Counted from the first letter of the stretch, positions 32,672 to 42,572 are shown. The stretch: 64,000 bases of DNA from Thalassobius sp. I31.1 (GCF_003031585.1 NZ_PWAA01000004.1:1-64000), one strand, 5' to 3'. A program made the numbers and translations. The notes: generated by a model not told the origin, from the letters alone.

Positions 32672-34419
32672 CTTACCGCTTCCTCATTCATGCTGTCGCG
32701 CCAGTATTCAAGATCCACGGTCATCATCGCGCCCCGGATCTGATCGTTTCCTGTCGTGATGTTTGCACCTCGTATCGCACCACCGAAGCTTTGCACAATA
32801 CCGTATGAAATAGACAATCCCAGTCCCATACCTTCATCGCTACTTTGCCCCACCTCTTTGGTTGAGTAAAACGGATCGAACATCTTTTCGGGTGCGGTAA
32901 TGCCGGGCCCCGTGTCCCGAACGGTGACCGACAGCTTCGTGCCATTGTTGACCACAATCCGAAGACGGCGCAGTTCGCTTTCTGCCATGGCATCCACGGC
33001 ATTGGTAATCAGATTCACAAAGACCTGGACCAGCCGCACCTCACCCGCGCAGGCAAACACCTGATCAGAAGGGGGCTGCCATTGCAGTGTGACATCGTTC
33101 TGGCGCAGATGTGCTTCGGTCAGCTCAATCGCCGTTTCTATCGCGGCGGTGACATCCACCTGACGTACTGGCTCAATCTCCTGGCGGGCAAAGGCACGAA
33201 GATTACGAATGATCCTGTCTATGCGTCCGGTCATATCCCCGATTCTGGTCAGGTTCGCGGCGGTTGCATCATGTTGTCCGCGTTCCAGAAAGACATTGGC
33301 ATTTTCGGCAAAGTTTCGGATGGCCATCAGGGGCTGGTTCAGCTCGTGACTGATCCCGGCGGACATCTGGCCCAGGGCGGAAAGCTTCGCCGCCTGAACC
33401 AGTTCCGCCTGGGCTTTTTGCAATCTTTCATTTGATTCTGTCAGCGCACGGGTGCGCCGATCCACCCGGCCTTCCAGCCAGGAATTCGCCAGGGCCAGGG
33501 CGCGGCGGCGTTCGCTGGCCAGAAATAACAGGGCACCGAACGCAAGGCACAGGGCCGCGGTCGCCAGCCCTTGCAGGATTGCCAGACGTTCGGCGGGGGC
33601 CGTGTCAATCAGGGCTTCGCCTGTCAGGCCGATCACGGGCAGGGGGCGGGTGACATAAAGAGCGTGCCATGGAAGATAGCGCCCTGCATCCAGGATCCAG
33701 ATTTCCTGCCCCGCAACTGAAAGGGAGTAACTGGCCGCGAAGGTGGTTGCGTGGCCTGGCTGCTGGGGTGTCCGATTGGGGCGTTTGCGAAACAAAAGCT
33801 CTGATCTGTTTGAGACAAAAATCAACCCGTTCTGATCGGAAAAGAAAATAGCCTCCGGTCCGCCACGCCAGTCGCTTTCTTCCACAGCTTCCATGTCAAT
33901 TCTGACAATAACGGTGCCGGTGACATTCTGATCAGAGAAGACCGGCGCGAAGAAAGAAAATGCCCTGTGCGGTTCTGACTGCAAGGTGCTTGCTGGCAAG
34001 ATCGCATGTTCCTGCCCTAGCGCACCATGCAGCGCACGTTGAAAGGCGGATGAACCTGCGATCAGATTTCCGGCTTCGCCAGGATCAGATGAGACAATAA
34101 TTTCTCCGGTTATATTGGCGTAGCTGATCGAAAGGGCCCCGCTTTGATCAGCAGTATGCTGCAGCAGGTCCTGTATATGCGTTGCGTCATTTTCCAGCCC
34201 GGACGGATTGCTTAAAGCCGGGTGATCCGCCAGCAGCACAGCCACCTGGCGATACCGGTGCAGTTGGCCAACCAGCCGTTCGGATGCGCTTTCCAGATCG
34301 GCATTGCCGCGTTCTGCCAGTGGGCCAAGGGCTGAAATAAGCGCGAACCAGGCGACGGCCAGCGACAACACTGCGACAGCACAGAGAAAAAGGCAGATGA
34401 TCAGAAGGCGTCGGGTCAT
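32668..34419 (-). CDS. dctB: C4-dicarboxylate sensor histidine kinase DctB
   Basis: A 583-residue membrane kinase. Helix one is at ~5-30, a periplasmic double-Cache-type sensor at ~35-280, and helix two at ~288-310 (AILQGLATAALCLAFGALLFLA). A coiled linker leads to the H-box SHELNQPLMAIRNFAENA. The ATPase domain has NLITNAVDAM (N-box), DTGPGI and GMGLGLSIS. It senses external dicarboxylate and phosphorylates the DctD encoded next. Confidence 0.92.
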   Translation of the reverse strand: MTRRLLIICLFLCAVAVLSLAVAWFALISALGPLAERGNADLESASERLVGQLHRYRQVAVLLADHPALSNPSGLENDATHIQDLLQHTADQSGALSISYANITGEIIVSSDPGEAGNLIAGSSAFQRALHGALGQEHAILPASTLQSEPHRAFSFFAPVFSDQNVTGTVIVRIDMEAVEESDWRGGPEAIFFSDQNGLIFVSNRSELLFRKRPNRTPQQPGHATTFAASYSLSVAGQEIWILDAGRYLPWHALYVTRPLPVIGLTGEALIDTAPAERLAILQGLATAALCLAFGALLFLASERRRALALANSWLEGRVDRRTRALTESNERLQKAQAELVQAAKLSALGQMSAGISHELNQPLMAIRNFAENANVFLERGQHDATAANLTRIGDMTGRIDRIIRNLRAFARQEIEPVRQVDVTAAIETAIELTEAHLRQNDVTLQWQPPSDQVFACAGEVRLVQVFVNLITNAVDAMAESELRRLRIVVNNGTKLSVTVRDTGPGITAPEKMFDPFYSTKEVGQSSDEGMGLGLSISYGIVQSFGGAIRGANITTGNDQIRGAMMTVDLEYWRDSMNEEAVS

Positions 34420-34601
34420 TGCAGGCCAGAATTAAGGAGGCCTTATCCTGCACAGAGGGATGCGGAATGGCAAGAGAGCTCTCCTGGATCTTTCCGATGG
34501 GTTTACAGCTTTCGGTCAAAGATTGGTTGTTCCTTAAACTCGGGAAATGCCAATTCAACATATATCTGCTCTGCAGGTTTTTTACCGTGGGATGGCTGCC
34601 C

Positions 34602-35108
34602 CTAAGTTGCGCAGGCGGGAATGCCCAGACGGATCAGTTCGGTGCCTCGAATGGAATAATACCCGCCTTGTCGCAACCGTCCTTCCCGCATGTACCAGGT
34701 TTTCAGAGGTTCCGGATAGTGACGCGCCACTTCCCTGGACCAGTATTCAAAATCTGAAGCTGCAAGGCGCTGCTGACCGCGCTGTGGTGCATGAAAGCCA
34801 AGCCGTGTGGTTCGTGTGACACATGTGTTTCGCAAGGCCAGATACATTGTGCAGGCCGACAGGCATTCACCCTCAATCTGCACGCGCTGTCCGGTCCGTT
34901 CTAGATGCGCAATTTCATCGCTGCGTTCAGATATCAGACCACCGTGGTCATTTCGCACAATCAGAATCTGTTCCACATGTGCCTGCCCCCCGGAAGCTGC
35001 AATCAGGGCCAGGATCAGCAGAAGACAGATCAGCACGACACCCCGGATCTGAAACACACTATACCCGCGCCGCAGTCCGGGGATTTTTGTCACAGGACTT
35101 CCCATCAC
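34602..35108 (-). CDS. COG3904-like periplasmic protein with ClpP/crotonase-type motif
   Basis: A 168-residue protein with an N-terminal membrane helix or signal (~22-42). The domain that follows has QIEGECLSACTMYLAL, which resembles the serine-containing motif of COG3904 predicted periplasmic proteins with a ClpP/crotonase-like fold. LGFHAPQRG follows, with a candidate catalytic His. Function is unknown; a peptidase-like role is possible. It stands alone, 182 bp from dctB. Confidence 0.65.
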   Translation of the reverse strand: MMGSPVTKIPGLRRGYSVFQIRGVVLICLLLILALIAASGGQAHVEQILIVRNDHGGLISERSDEIAHLERTGQRVQIEGECLSACTMYLALRNTCVTRTTRLGFHAPQRGQQRLAASDFEYWSREVARHYPEPLKTWYMREGRLRQGGYYSIRGTELIRLGIPACAT

Positions 35109-35343
35109 TCACTCCATTTGATTTTCACCCGTGGTGAGTTCAGCAAAACCTGCCTGCGATCCGGTTAACAGATCGGAGGTTTATCGGGGTTATTTGCGCG
35201 GCATTTTTACAAAATCTGCGCGAAAAGGCGCAAATCCTTGCCCCGGCAGCGCAGATTTATGTCTTCCCCCCTTGAAATGCACTGGAAAGGCGGTCATTTA
35301 ACAGGCGCCCGCGTTGTGTCGGGTGTTTAAGAATGGAGTCATC

Positions 35344-35562
35344 ATGGCCAAGGAAGAACTGCTCGAATTTCCCGGTGTTGTAACGGAACTCCTGCCGAAC
35401 GCGACATTCCGGGTCGAGCTTGAGAACGGCCATGAGATCATCGCGCATACGGCAGGTAAAATGCGCAAGAACCGCATCCGCGTTCTGGCAGGCGATAAGG
35501 TACAGGTCGAAATGACCCCTTATGACCTGACCAAGGGTCGCATTAACTACCGCTTCAAGTAA
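35344..35562 (+). CDS. infA: Translation initiation factor IF-1
   Basis: A 72-residue S1-fold protein covering the A site of the 30S subunit. The sequence from [21 protein letters not shown] to the end [12 protein letters not shown] is typical of alphaproteobacterial IF-1. The start is the ATG at 35344; ten extra codons upstream in frame are not conserved. It begins the infA-maf-RNase E/G-yacG cluster. Confidence 0.98.
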   Translation: MAKEELLEFPGVVTELLPNATFRVELENGHEIIAHTAGKMRKNRIRVLAGDKVQVEMTPYDLTKGRINYRFK

Positions 35563-35566
35563 GCAC

Positions 35567-36142
35567 ATGAAACTGATCCTCGGATCTGCAAGTCCGCGCC
35601 GCAGGGAACTGCTGGCGCAGATTGGCGTGGTGCCGGATGATATCCGCCCGGCCGATATTGATGAAACACCCCTGAAGGGTGAATTGCCCCGCCCCTATGC
35701 CCAACGGCTTGCACGTGAGAAAGCCGAAGCACTGGATCTTGCTGCAGATGAAGCCGTGCTTTCTGCGGATACGATCGTGGCGCTTGGTCGCCGGATCCTG
35801 GGCAAACCTGCCGATGCGGATCAGGCGCGTGATTACCTGCGTATGCTGTCAGGCCGCCGTCATTCTGTGACCACGGCTGTTGCCCTGCGCGCAAATGACC
35901 GGATCTGGCAAAAAGCCAGCACCACTGCCCTGCGTATGAAACGCCTGTCTGATGCTGATATCGAAGCCTATATCGCCACCGGTGAATGGGAAGGCAAAGC
36001 GGGCGCATATGGCATTCAGGGCTATGCGGGACAGTTTATCCCCTGGATCAACGGATCATATACCGGGGTGGTTGGTCTGCCCCTGACGGAAACTGCCGGG
36101 ATGCTGACTGCGGCCGGATTGCTGGTAAAGGAAAAGGCATGA
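35567..36142 (+). CDS. maf: Maf-family nucleoside triphosphate pyrophosphatase
   Basis: A 191-residue Maf protein that hydrolyses non-canonical NTPs to NMP and PPi. It has [14 protein letters not shown] at the N-terminus, the catalytic [16 protein letters not shown], and [16 protein letters not shown]. It starts 4 bp after the infA stop and overlaps the RNase gene by 4 bp. The exact substrate class (dTTP/UTP versus m7GTP type) is not decided here. Confidence 0.95.
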   Translation: MKLILGSASPRRRELLAQIGVVPDDIRPADIDETPLKGELPRPYAQRLAREKAEALDLAADEAVLSADTIVALGRRILGKPADADQARDYLRMLSGRRHSVTTAVALRANDRIWQKASTTALRMKRLSDADIEAYIATGEWEGKAGAYGIQGYAGQFIPWINGSYTGVVGLPLTETAGMLTAAGLLVKEKA

Positions 36143-37182
36143 AGGGGCGTATCGCTGTTCTCGGGCATCTGGAAGATCAGACTGCAAGTGCATTGATCGA
36201 AGACGGGCAACTGGTGGATCTTCTCATCGATGCCCCCGGCGAAGCCCCCGTACCGGGTTCGATCTATCGTGCGATCACAGAACGACCAGTCAAAGGCCAG
36301 GGCGGGATCTTTCTGCGTCTGCCAGGTGGCGAAAAGGCCTATCTGCGTCAGGCAAAAGGCCTTGCGCCCGGCGAAGCCTTGTTGGTGATGGTCACGGGAT
36401 TTGGCGAGGATGGAAAAGCCACACCCGTCACGCCGAAAGTGCTGTTCAAAAGCAAATACGCTATTGTGACACCAGACGCCCCGGGTCTGAATATCTCACG
36501 GTCGATCCGTGACGACGATCTGCGCGACGAACTGATGGTGATTGCGCATGAGGAAATGGAAGGCTCCGAGGCCGGGCTGATCCTGCGTTCTGCCTGTGCC
36601 ACGGCCTCTGCCGAAGACATTGCAGAAGATATTGCCGCCATGCGTGCCCTTGCAGATCAAATCGCAACGGACGCAGAAGGGTCCGAGCCTGAACTGTTGA
36701 TGGAAGGTCCCAATGCCCACCATATGGCCTGGCGCGAATGGGATGTGGATGAAGTTGCGACTCATGACGCGGCTTTTGACAATCACCAGGTTCTGGATCT
36801 GATCGAAACATTCACGCGCACTTATGCACCATTGTCGGGCGGCGGGCATCTGTTCATTGAACCCACCCGTGCCCTGGTTGCAGTGGATGTGAACACCGGT
36901 AAAGACATGTCCCTTGCGGCAGGTCTGAAGGCGAACCTTGCTATGGCAAAGGACCTGCCCCGTCAGCTGCGCATTCGCGGCCTCGGTGGTCAGATCACAT
37001 TGGATCTGGCTCCGATGCCGAAAAAAGATCGCAAGATGTTTGAACAAAGCCTGCGGGCGCAATTGCGCAAAGAGGCCGTGGATACGGTTCTGGCCGGCTG
37101 GACGCCGCTTGGCTGTTATGAACTACAGCGCAAGCGTGAACGCCTGCCTTTGAAGCTGCTTCTGCCTGCAGGTGTTCTGTAA
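36139..37182 (+). CDS. Short ribonuclease E/G family protein
   Basis: A 347-residue RNase E/G homologue, shorter than E. coli RNase G (489). The catalytic metal-binding aspartates lie in [11 protein letters not shown] and [12 protein letters not shown]. The chain ends at [12 protein letters not shown], without the CPxC zinc-link and the small domain that make the RNase E/G tetramer. The start is the ATG at 36139 overlapping the maf stop; longer frames begin inside maf. A reduced form in this gene position is familiar in this order. Confidence 0.88.
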   Translation: MKGRIAVLGHLEDQTASALIEDGQLVDLLIDAPGEAPVPGSIYRAITERPVKGQGGIFLRLPGGEKAYLRQAKGLAPGEALLVMVTGFGEDGKATPVTPKVLFKSKYAIVTPDAPGLNISRSIRDDDLRDELMVIAHEEMEGSEAGLILRSACATASAEDIAEDIAAMRALADQIATDAEGSEPELLMEGPNAHHMAWREWDVDEVATHDAAFDNHQVLDLIETFTRTYAPLSGGGHLFIEPTRALVAVDVNTGKDMSLAAGLKANLAMAKDLPRQLRIRGLGGQITLDLAPMPKKDRKMFEQSLRAQLRKEAVDTVLAGWTPLGCYELQRKRERLPLKLLLPAGVL

Positions 37183-37364
37183 TGGCACAATCCTGCGCGA
37201 TCTGTGAGAAAGATCAGGACGCGAAATACCGGCCTTTTTGTTCTAAGCGTTGCGCAGATATTGATCTGGGGCGCTGGTTTGACGGCACATATACCATGGC
37301 CGAAGACGAGACATCCGGGGACGATGTCAGCCTTGATGACACGCCAGGACCCGCAGAACATTAA
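37182..37364 (+). CDS. yacG: DNA gyrase inhibitor YacG
   Basis: A 60-residue zinc protein with Cys5, Cys8, Cys20 and Cys24 (CAIC...FCSKRC), followed by DLGRWFDGTY as in YacG. In E. coli, YacG inhibits DNA gyrase by binding GyrB. The start overlaps the RNase stop by 1 bp. Its stop overlaps that of the convergent phosphatase gene by 4 bp. Confidence 0.93.
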   Translation: MAQSCAICEKDQDAKYRPFCSKRCADIDLGRWFDGTYTMAEDETSGDDVSLDDTPGPAEH

Positions 37365-37831
37365 GGCTTTGCGGCTGAGGGAACAGGGGGGCCAAAGCGT
37401 TCGATCAGTTTCGCACTGATCTGATCCCGTGCCTGCCTGTAGGATGCCAGTTTGGCCTCGCGTGTTTCGCCCAATCCTGTTGGATCGAGAATGGGCCAGT
37501 ATTCGACTTCAAGGTGGAAAAAACGGGTCAGCTCCAGGGCGCGGCGCTGGCTGGCGGGCGACAGGGCAATCACCAGATCAAAGCCAGACAGATCATCGCC
37601 CCATTGCTCCATCTCGTCAAAGCTGCGGGATTTATGGCGGGACAGTTCCACATCCATTTCCTGACAGACAGCGATGGAAAACCCGTCAATTTCCAGGTCG
37701 TTTTTCACACCTGCGGATTGCACATAGGTATCAAACCCATAGTACTTTTTCATCAGCCCTTCCGCCATGGGGGAACGCACGGCGTTGTAATCGCAACAAA
37801 ATAACACTGATCCCGGAAGGTCCTGCACCAC
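37361..37831 (-). CDS. Low-molecular-weight protein tyrosine phosphatase family protein
   Basis: A 156-residue LMW-PTP/arsenate-reductase-fold protein with the signature Cys13-X5-Arg19 (CDYNAVRS) and a late LDPTGLGE segment holding the general-acid Asp. Usual family loops read CxGNxCRS; here Asn and Arg are kept but the second Cys is replaced by Val. It is the last gene of the minus-strand hisD cluster. Substrate unknown. Confidence 0.85.
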   Translation of the reverse strand: MVQDLPGSVLFCCDYNAVRSPMAEGLMKKYYGFDTYVQSAGVKNDLEIDGFSIAVCQEMDVELSRHKSRSFDEMEQWGDDLSGFDLVIALSPASQRRALELTRFFHLEVEYWPILDPTGLGETREAKLASYRQARDQISAKLIERFGPPVPSAAKP

Positions 37832-37834
37832 GTA

Positions 37835-38317
37835 TCAGCCTCCGAAATGCAGAACGCAGATCAGGGTGAACAGGCGGCGGGCGGTATCAAGATCGATATC
37901 CGCTTTCCCTTCAAGGCGTTCCTGCAACACGCGGGCACCTTCATTGTGGATGCCGCGGCGGGCCATATCGATGGCCTCAATTTTGCTGGGGGGCAGTTTC
38001 TTGACCGCGTCGAAATAATTTTCACAGACCTGAAAGTAATCCTTTACCACTTGGCGGAATGGGCCAAGTGACAGGTGGAACGCGCCAACAGAAGTTTCGT
38101 CTTCCTGCGCGATTTCAAAGACCAGACGACGTTCACGGATGGCCAGAAGTATCCGGTACGGGCCAGCTGGCACGTCGCGGTCTTCGCGCGTGGGCAGGGT
38201 GAAACTGTTGTCTTCAAGCAGGTCAAAAATAGCGACCTTGCGTTCCTGTTCGATCTCTGGTGTCGGCGCGGGCAGGCCTGCGTCGTCGATCTCAATGTGG
38301 CAGATTCGATTTGTCAT
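37835..38317 (-). CDS. UPF0262 family protein
   Basis: A 160-residue protein of the alphaproteobacterial UPF0262 family, with RICHIEIDDAGLPAPTPEIE at the start and DMARRGIHNEGARVLQERL near the end. No function is known. It lies 3 bp after hisD and 3 bp before the phosphatase, a conserved arrangement in Rhodobacterales. Confidence 0.92.
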   Translation of the reverse strand: MTNRICHIEIDDAGLPAPTPEIEQERKVAIFDLLEDNSFTLPTREDRDVPAGPYRILLAIRERRLVFEIAQEDETSVGAFHLSLGPFRQVVKDYFQVCENYFDAVKKLPPSKIEAIDMARRGIHNEGARVLQERLEGKADIDLDTARRLFTLICVLHFGG

Positions 38318-38320
38318 AAC

Positions 38321-39625
38321 TCAGTCACTGTTCAATTGTTTCAGGCGCAATGCTACAGAAAGCCCGTGGGCTTCAAGGCTTTCGCTGGTGGCAAGGGTGA
38401 CGGCGGCGGGGCCGATGGCTTTCAGCGCGGCGGGCGACATTTTGGAAAGTGTCGTGCGTTTCATGAAGTCCAGCACTGACAGGCCGGAACTGAACCGGGC
38501 AGAGCGCGCGGTGGGCAGCACGTGGTTCGGCCCACCGATATAATCGCCAATGGCTTCTGGGGTGAAACGACCAAGGAAGATCGCACCGGCGTGGTTGATT
38601 TTATCTGTCAGCGCATCGGGATCATCGACACATAGTTCCAGGTGTTCCGGGGCCACTCGATCGGACAGGGCGGCGGCTTCATCCAGATCACGGACCACAA
38701 TCACGGCCCCGTAATCCCGCCAGCTTGGTGCGGCAATCTTACGGCGTTCCAGCGTTTCAAGACGCTTATCCACGGCCTCAGACACGGCCTGACCAAATGC
38801 AGCATCATCGGTGATCAGGATAGATTGCGCGCTTTCGTCATGTTCGGCCTGGCTCAGCAGATCTACAGCGATCCAATCCGGGTCATTGTCTTTATCCGCG
38901 ATCACCAGGATTTCACTGGGGCCTGCGATCATATCGATACCGACTTTGCCGAACACACGGCGCTTTGCGGCGGCAACAAAAGCATTGCCCGGGCCGGTAA
39001 TCTTATCAACAGGCGTAATGGTGTCGGTTCCATAAGCCAGCGCGGCAATGGCCTGCGCGCCACCGATACGGGCGATGTTGTCGACGCCAGACAGCTGTGC
39101 AGCAAGGATCACCAGAGGGTTCACAATACCATCGGGTGTTGGCACGGTGATGGTCAGGTTTTTCACGCCAGCAACTTTGGCCGGGATCGCGTTCATCAGA
39201 ACCGATGATGGATAGCTTGCCAGTCCGCCAGGCACATAAAGGCCCGCAGAATCGACAGCGCCCCAGCGCCAGCCAAGGGTTGCGCCCGTTTCGTCTGTCC
39301 AGCTTTCGTCTTGTGGCAGCTGACGCGCGTGATAGGCGCGGATGCGTTCCGCTGCCAGTTCCAGCGCGGCACGATCGGTTTCATTCACCTTCGCGCATTC
39401 AGCTTTGATCTCAGCCTCGGAAAGCAGGATCTGATCCGCCGTCAATTCCATCCGATCAAACTTCGCCGTCAATTCCAGCACCGCCGCATCCCCGCGCGTA
39501 CGCACGTCGGCAATAATATCGCGGACCACATCATCAACTTCTGGCGAATCTTCGCGCTTGGTGGTCAGGAAAGCGGCAAAGCGGCTTTCGAAATCAGGAT
39601 CGGAGGAATTCAGAAAGATCGGCAT
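38321..39625 (-). CDS. hisD: Histidinol dehydrogenase
   Basis: A 434-residue HisD catalysing the last two steps of histidine synthesis (L-histidinol to L-histidine, 2 NAD+, zinc). Visible are AGLYVPGGLASYPSSVLM, GPGNAFVAAAKRRVFG, AGPSEILVIAD and the catalytic IGGPNHVLPT region. I chose the ATG at 39625, which gives the usual length and N-terminus (PIFLNSSDPDFE). The next gene upstream is a GNAT gene. Confidence 0.96.
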   Translation of the reverse strand: MPIFLNSSDPDFESRFAAFLTTKREDSPEVDDVVRDIIADVRTRGDAAVLELTAKFDRMELTADQILLSEAEIKAECAKVNETDRAALELAAERIRAYHARQLPQDESWTDETGATLGWRWGAVDSAGLYVPGGLASYPSSVLMNAIPAKVAGVKNLTITVPTPDGIVNPLVILAAQLSGVDNIARIGGAQAIAALAYGTDTITPVDKITGPGNAFVAAAKRRVFGKVGIDMIAGPSEILVIADKDNDPDWIAVDLLSQAEHDESAQSILITDDAAFGQAVSEAVDKRLETLERRKIAAPSWRDYGAVIVVRDLDEAAALSDRVAPEHLELCVDDPDALTDKINHAGAIFLGRFTPEAIGDYIGGPNHVLPTARSARFSSGLSVLDFMKRTTLSKMSPAALKAIGPAAVTLATSESLEAHGLSVALRLKQLNSD

Positions 39626-39679
39626 AGCAGGTGTCCGCAAAGAAAGATTGCCTGTCCATAGCGCGCGCGCGCCGTTGTC

Positions 39680-40174
39680 TCAAGGGGCAGGGGGCCGCAG
39701 CATATAAATACCCGGCGCATTGTCGGTGGCGCAGAAGCATTTTGCATCATCCGGGGCAGGGGCCGTGATGAAGCCAAGGCGTTCATAGGCGCGGATCGCC
39801 GGGGTGTTGTCCGCACGTACCAGAAGTTCGGCATGTTTGCCTGTGGGAATGCAATGTTCGATCAGCCTGTCTGCAATTCCCTGCCCGCGATGCGCGGGTT
39901 GCACCCAGATACTGAAGAGGCGCAGAAAATCTGCTGGCCGCGGGGCGGCAACAGGGTGGCAGGCGGCAATCGCAACGGGGGTGTCTTTGGCAAAGGCTGC
40001 ACAGACTGTGTTGCGCTGCAGAGAGGCCTGCAAATCCGCATCATCGCGCTCGTCAAATTCTGCCAGCGGTTCGTCAAACTGCGCAGGTGCATCCACAAGG
40101 GCAGCCCGGCGCACAGCGCGCCAAAGCAAATGATCCGCCGGGGTCAGGCGGCGGATCGTATAATTATGCGTCAT
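39680..40174 (-). CDS. GNAT family N-acetyltransferase
   Basis: A 164-residue acetyltransferase with the acetyl-CoA-binding motif WVQPAHRGQGIADRLI and the C-terminal AIRAYERLGF typical of GNAT enzymes. The start at 40174 gives [18 protein letters not shown] and lies just beyond the DUF2948 stop on the same strand (about 10 bp overlap). It sits between DUF2948 and hisD and may be an insertion in the conserved cluster. Substrate unknown. Confidence 0.85.
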   Translation of the reverse strand: MTHNYTIRRLTPADHLLWRAVRRAALVDAPAQFDEPLAEFDERDDADLQASLQRNTVCAAFAKDTPVAIAACHPVAAPRPADFLRLFSIWVQPAHRGQGIADRLIEHCIPTGKHAELLVRADNTPAIRAYERLGFITAPAPDDAKCFCATDNAPGIYMLRPPAP

Positions 40175-40637
40175 GTCCGGGCGCTTGCTTAGAGGGCGCG
40201 ACATAAGGACGGGTGACATCTTTGAGCGAGATATTCACCGCTTCGACATTCAGGGCAATTGCCCCGTCACCGGACAGGGTCAGCGTCAGTCGGCCCATGC
40301 CATCTTCGCCAGCTTCAAATTCCACGGCCATCAGGGAATAGACCGTGTCTTCATCGCGTGAAACCCCCTGGGTCTGTACGCCCAGCACGTCTTCCACCAT
40401 CAGGACAGACTGCACCCGTTCAAAGTTACGGCCACGGCGTTCTGCGGCGGTTTTGTCTTCCCAGCGGAAGCGGTTCAATAGGATCGCAAAGCGGCGTTCC
40501 CCCTTGAGGAATGACATCTCATTGCCCGGAAAAACCGCATCCTGCGTCAGGGCGGACATGACTTTCAGATCATCCGCATCTGCAGCCATCAGGCGCAGGG
40601 GTTGTTCTGCGCCATCTTCAAAACTTGCGTCCATCAT
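40164..40637 (-). CDS. DUF2948 family protein
   Basis: A 157-residue DUF2948 protein, found in alphaproteobacteria next to murA and hisD. Recognisable parts are [21 protein letters not shown] and [14 protein letters not shown]. No function known. It overlaps the murA stop by 4 bp, so the two are translationally coupled. Confidence 0.9.
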   Translation of the reverse strand: MMDASFEDGAEQPLRLMAADADDLKVMSALTQDAVFPGNEMSFLKGERRFAILLNRFRWEDKTAAERRGRNFERVQSVLMVEDVLGVQTQGVSRDEDTVYSLMAVEFEAGEDGMGRLTLTLSGDGAIALNVEAVNISLKDVTRPYVAPSKQAPGHDA

Positions 40638-41905
40638 TCGTCTTTGATCCTTTCAATCTGTGCGTCAACGCCAGAGAATTTACGCACCACCTGTTCATAA
40701 CCGCGATCCAGATGATACACACGGCTGACACGGGTTTCGCCTTCTGCAGCCAGACCTGCCAGGATCAGCGAAACTGACGCACGCAGATCTGTCGCCATCA
40801 CAGGTGCGCCTTTCAGACGGTTCACGCCATGCACGGTTGCTGTACCGCCGTTAACTTCGATATTTGCACCCATACGGATCAGTTCCGGGGCATGCATAAA
40901 GCGGTTCTCAAAGATCTTCTCTTCCAGAACGGATGTGCCCTCTGCGGTACACAGCAGTGCCATCATTTGTGCCTGGAGGTCGGTCGGGAAGCCGGGGAAA
41001 GGTTCAGTCACCACATCAACGGCGGACAGACGGCCGTTTTTGCGCGCCACCTTCAGGCCGCGTTCTGTTTCGGTCACGGAAATCCCGGCGGTATCCAGCT
41101 TTTCACAGAAAGCTTCGATCAGGTTTATACGGCCGCCCAGCAGTTCAACCTCACCACCGGCAATCGCCGGGGCCAGCATATAGGTGCCAAGTTCGATCCG
41201 GTCGGTCACAACCGGATGTGTTGCGCCGTGCAGACGATCCACGCCCTGAATGGTGATCGACGGGCTGCCATCGCCTTCAATCTGGGCACCCATTTTGCGC
41301 AGGCAATCCGCAAGATCGACAATTTCAGGTTCACGGGCGGCGTTGTTGATAACCGTTGTCCCCTTCGCAAGGGTCGCCGCCATCATGATGTTTTCCGTCG
41401 CACCAACAGAGGCAAATGGGAAATCAATCACAGCGCCCTTCAGGCCACCCATCGGGGCTTTGGCGTGCAGGTAGCCATCTTTCAGTTCAATCGTCGCACC
41501 CATGGCTTCCAGACCGTTGGTGTGAATGTCCATCGGGCGTGCGCCAATTGCGCAACCGCCGGGCAGGGACACTACAGCCTGACCTTCACGCGCCAGCAGC
41601 GGGCCAAGGACCAGGTTTGAGGCACGCATTTTGCGCACAATGTCATATTCCGCCACATGGTTGATCGCACCGTGGCAGGACATAGCCTGCACCTGACCGT
41701 CCTGCATGGATGTCACTTCTGCGCCCAGTGATTCCAGCAGCTGGGTCATCGTTTTGATGTCTGACAGACGCGGGGCATTTGTCAGTGTCAGGGGCTCTTC
41801 ACTCAGCAATGTTGCCGGCATCAGGGTCAGGCAGGCGTTTTTCGCACCCGCAATCGGAATCACCCCGGACAGTTCTTTGCCACCATTTACAATTATTGAA
41901 TCCAT
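40634..41905 (-). CDS. murA: UDP-N-acetylglucosamine 1-carboxyvinyltransferase
   Basis: A 423-residue MurA, first committed enzyme of peptidoglycan synthesis (enolpyruvyl transfer from PEP to UDP-GlcNAc). It has [18 protein letters not shown] at the start, the active-site Cys in [12 protein letters not shown], and [13 protein letters not shown]. The active-site Cys implies normal fosfomycin sensitivity. First gene of the minus-strand cluster. Confidence 0.97.
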   Translation of the reverse strand: MDSIIVNGGKELSGVIPIAGAKNACLTLMPATLLSEEPLTLTNAPRLSDIKTMTQLLESLGAEVTSMQDGQVQAMSCHGAINHVAEYDIVRKMRASNLVLGPLLAREGQAVVSLPGGCAIGARPMDIHTNGLEAMGATIELKDGYLHAKAPMGGLKGAVIDFPFASVGATENIMMAATLAKGTTVINNAAREPEIVDLADCLRKMGAQIEGDGSPSITIQGVDRLHGATHPVVTDRIELGTYMLAPAIAGGEVELLGGRINLIEAFCEKLDTAGISVTETERGLKVARKNGRLSAVDVVTEPFPGFPTDLQAQMMALLCTAEGTSVLEEKIFENRFMHAPELIRMGANIEVNGGTATVHGVNRLKGAPVMATDLRASVSLILAGLAAEGETRVSRVYHLDRGYEQVVRKFSGVDAQIERIKDE

Positions 41906-41935
41906 ATCACTGCCCGCCTGTCTTTAATTCATTGC

Positions 41936-42115
41936 TCATTTCGTGTCGTCAGCCGTGCTTTCAGCGCTTGGTTTCGCCGCCACACGTGCCCGCGATTGCG
42001 CTTTGCGGCGCCCCATATTCGACTTCAATGCTGCTTTTAAACGTTCTTCACGTTGCTGGGCAGCGGTTTTTTTACTTTTCTGCCCGGTCTGGGCGGTATC
42101 TTTCTCATGTGCCAT
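41936..42115 (-). CDS. Small basic protein of unknown function
   Basis: A 59-residue, Lys/Arg/Ala-rich protein (AAQQREERLKAALKSNMGRRKAQ in two overlapping halves) that looks helical and possibly nucleic-acid binding. The ATG at 42115 gives MAHEKDT; longer frames extend upstream without support. It lies just upstream of murA on the same strand. Confidence 0.6.
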   Translation of the reverse strand: MAHEKDTAQTGQKSKKTAAQQREERLKAALKSNMGRRKAQSRARVAAKPSAESTADDTK

Positions 42116-42212
42116 AGCCATTCGTACCCCGAGGCGCAAAAAACGTCCAGTTTGCGCTTGCGTCTGTCATGAATTGAGTTTAATCAGCCGCACATCGGAC
42201 GAAAGTTCAGAT

Positions 42213-42287
42213 GCTGTGGTAGCTCAGTGGTAGAGCGCGTCATTGGTAATGACGAGGTCGGGAGTTCAATCCTCCCTCACAGCACCA
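42213..42287 (+). tRNA. tRNA-Thr (anticodon GGT)
   Basis: A 75-nt cloverleaf from GCTGTGG to CACAGCACCA. The 7-bp acceptor stem pairs fully, the D-arm is GCTCAGTGGTAGAGC, the anticodon loop TTGGTAA reads GGT, and the T-loop is TTCAATC. CCA is encoded. It decodes ACC/ACU and is the second Thr tRNA of the window. Confidence 0.97.
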
Positions 42288-42512
42288 GTTACATATCTCA
42301 CCTTTAATTCTTCGAAGATTTGCTTGATCGCAAGCAGCACCTTTTTGCTCAGAAATAGTACGAGCTGTGAGGTGAATTTATGCGTTTTTCGGCTTCCTCA
42401 GGGGCATATTTCTACCTGAAAGAAAGCGTGAAAGCAGGCGCTGGCTGTTAAGTTTTCAGGACTTATTGTGCCTGGTGACAGGCGCCGCCGCGTGGTGTTC
42501 GTTTGGCCTATG

Positions 42513-42549
42513 AAAAACGCCTTCCCAACGAGATTGGAAAGGCGTTTTT
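42513..42549 (-). terminator. Bidirectional terminator after the small lipoprotein gene
   Basis: AAAAACGCCTT (42513-42523) pairs with AAGGCGTTTTT (42539-42549); the inner part adds further partial pairing. A-rich on one side and T-rich on the other, it can stop transcription in both directions. It lies 24 bp past the lipoprotein stop. Confidence 0.85.
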
Positions 42550-42572
42550 GTTTGTTTCTTATCTGAACTCTA

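Noticed and set aside
35986-36138. Longer start for the RNase E/G gene inside maf
   Set aside because: The extra 51 codons lie in maf's conserved C-terminal region and do not resemble RNase E/G; the ATG at 36139 overlaps the maf stop as usual for coupled genes.
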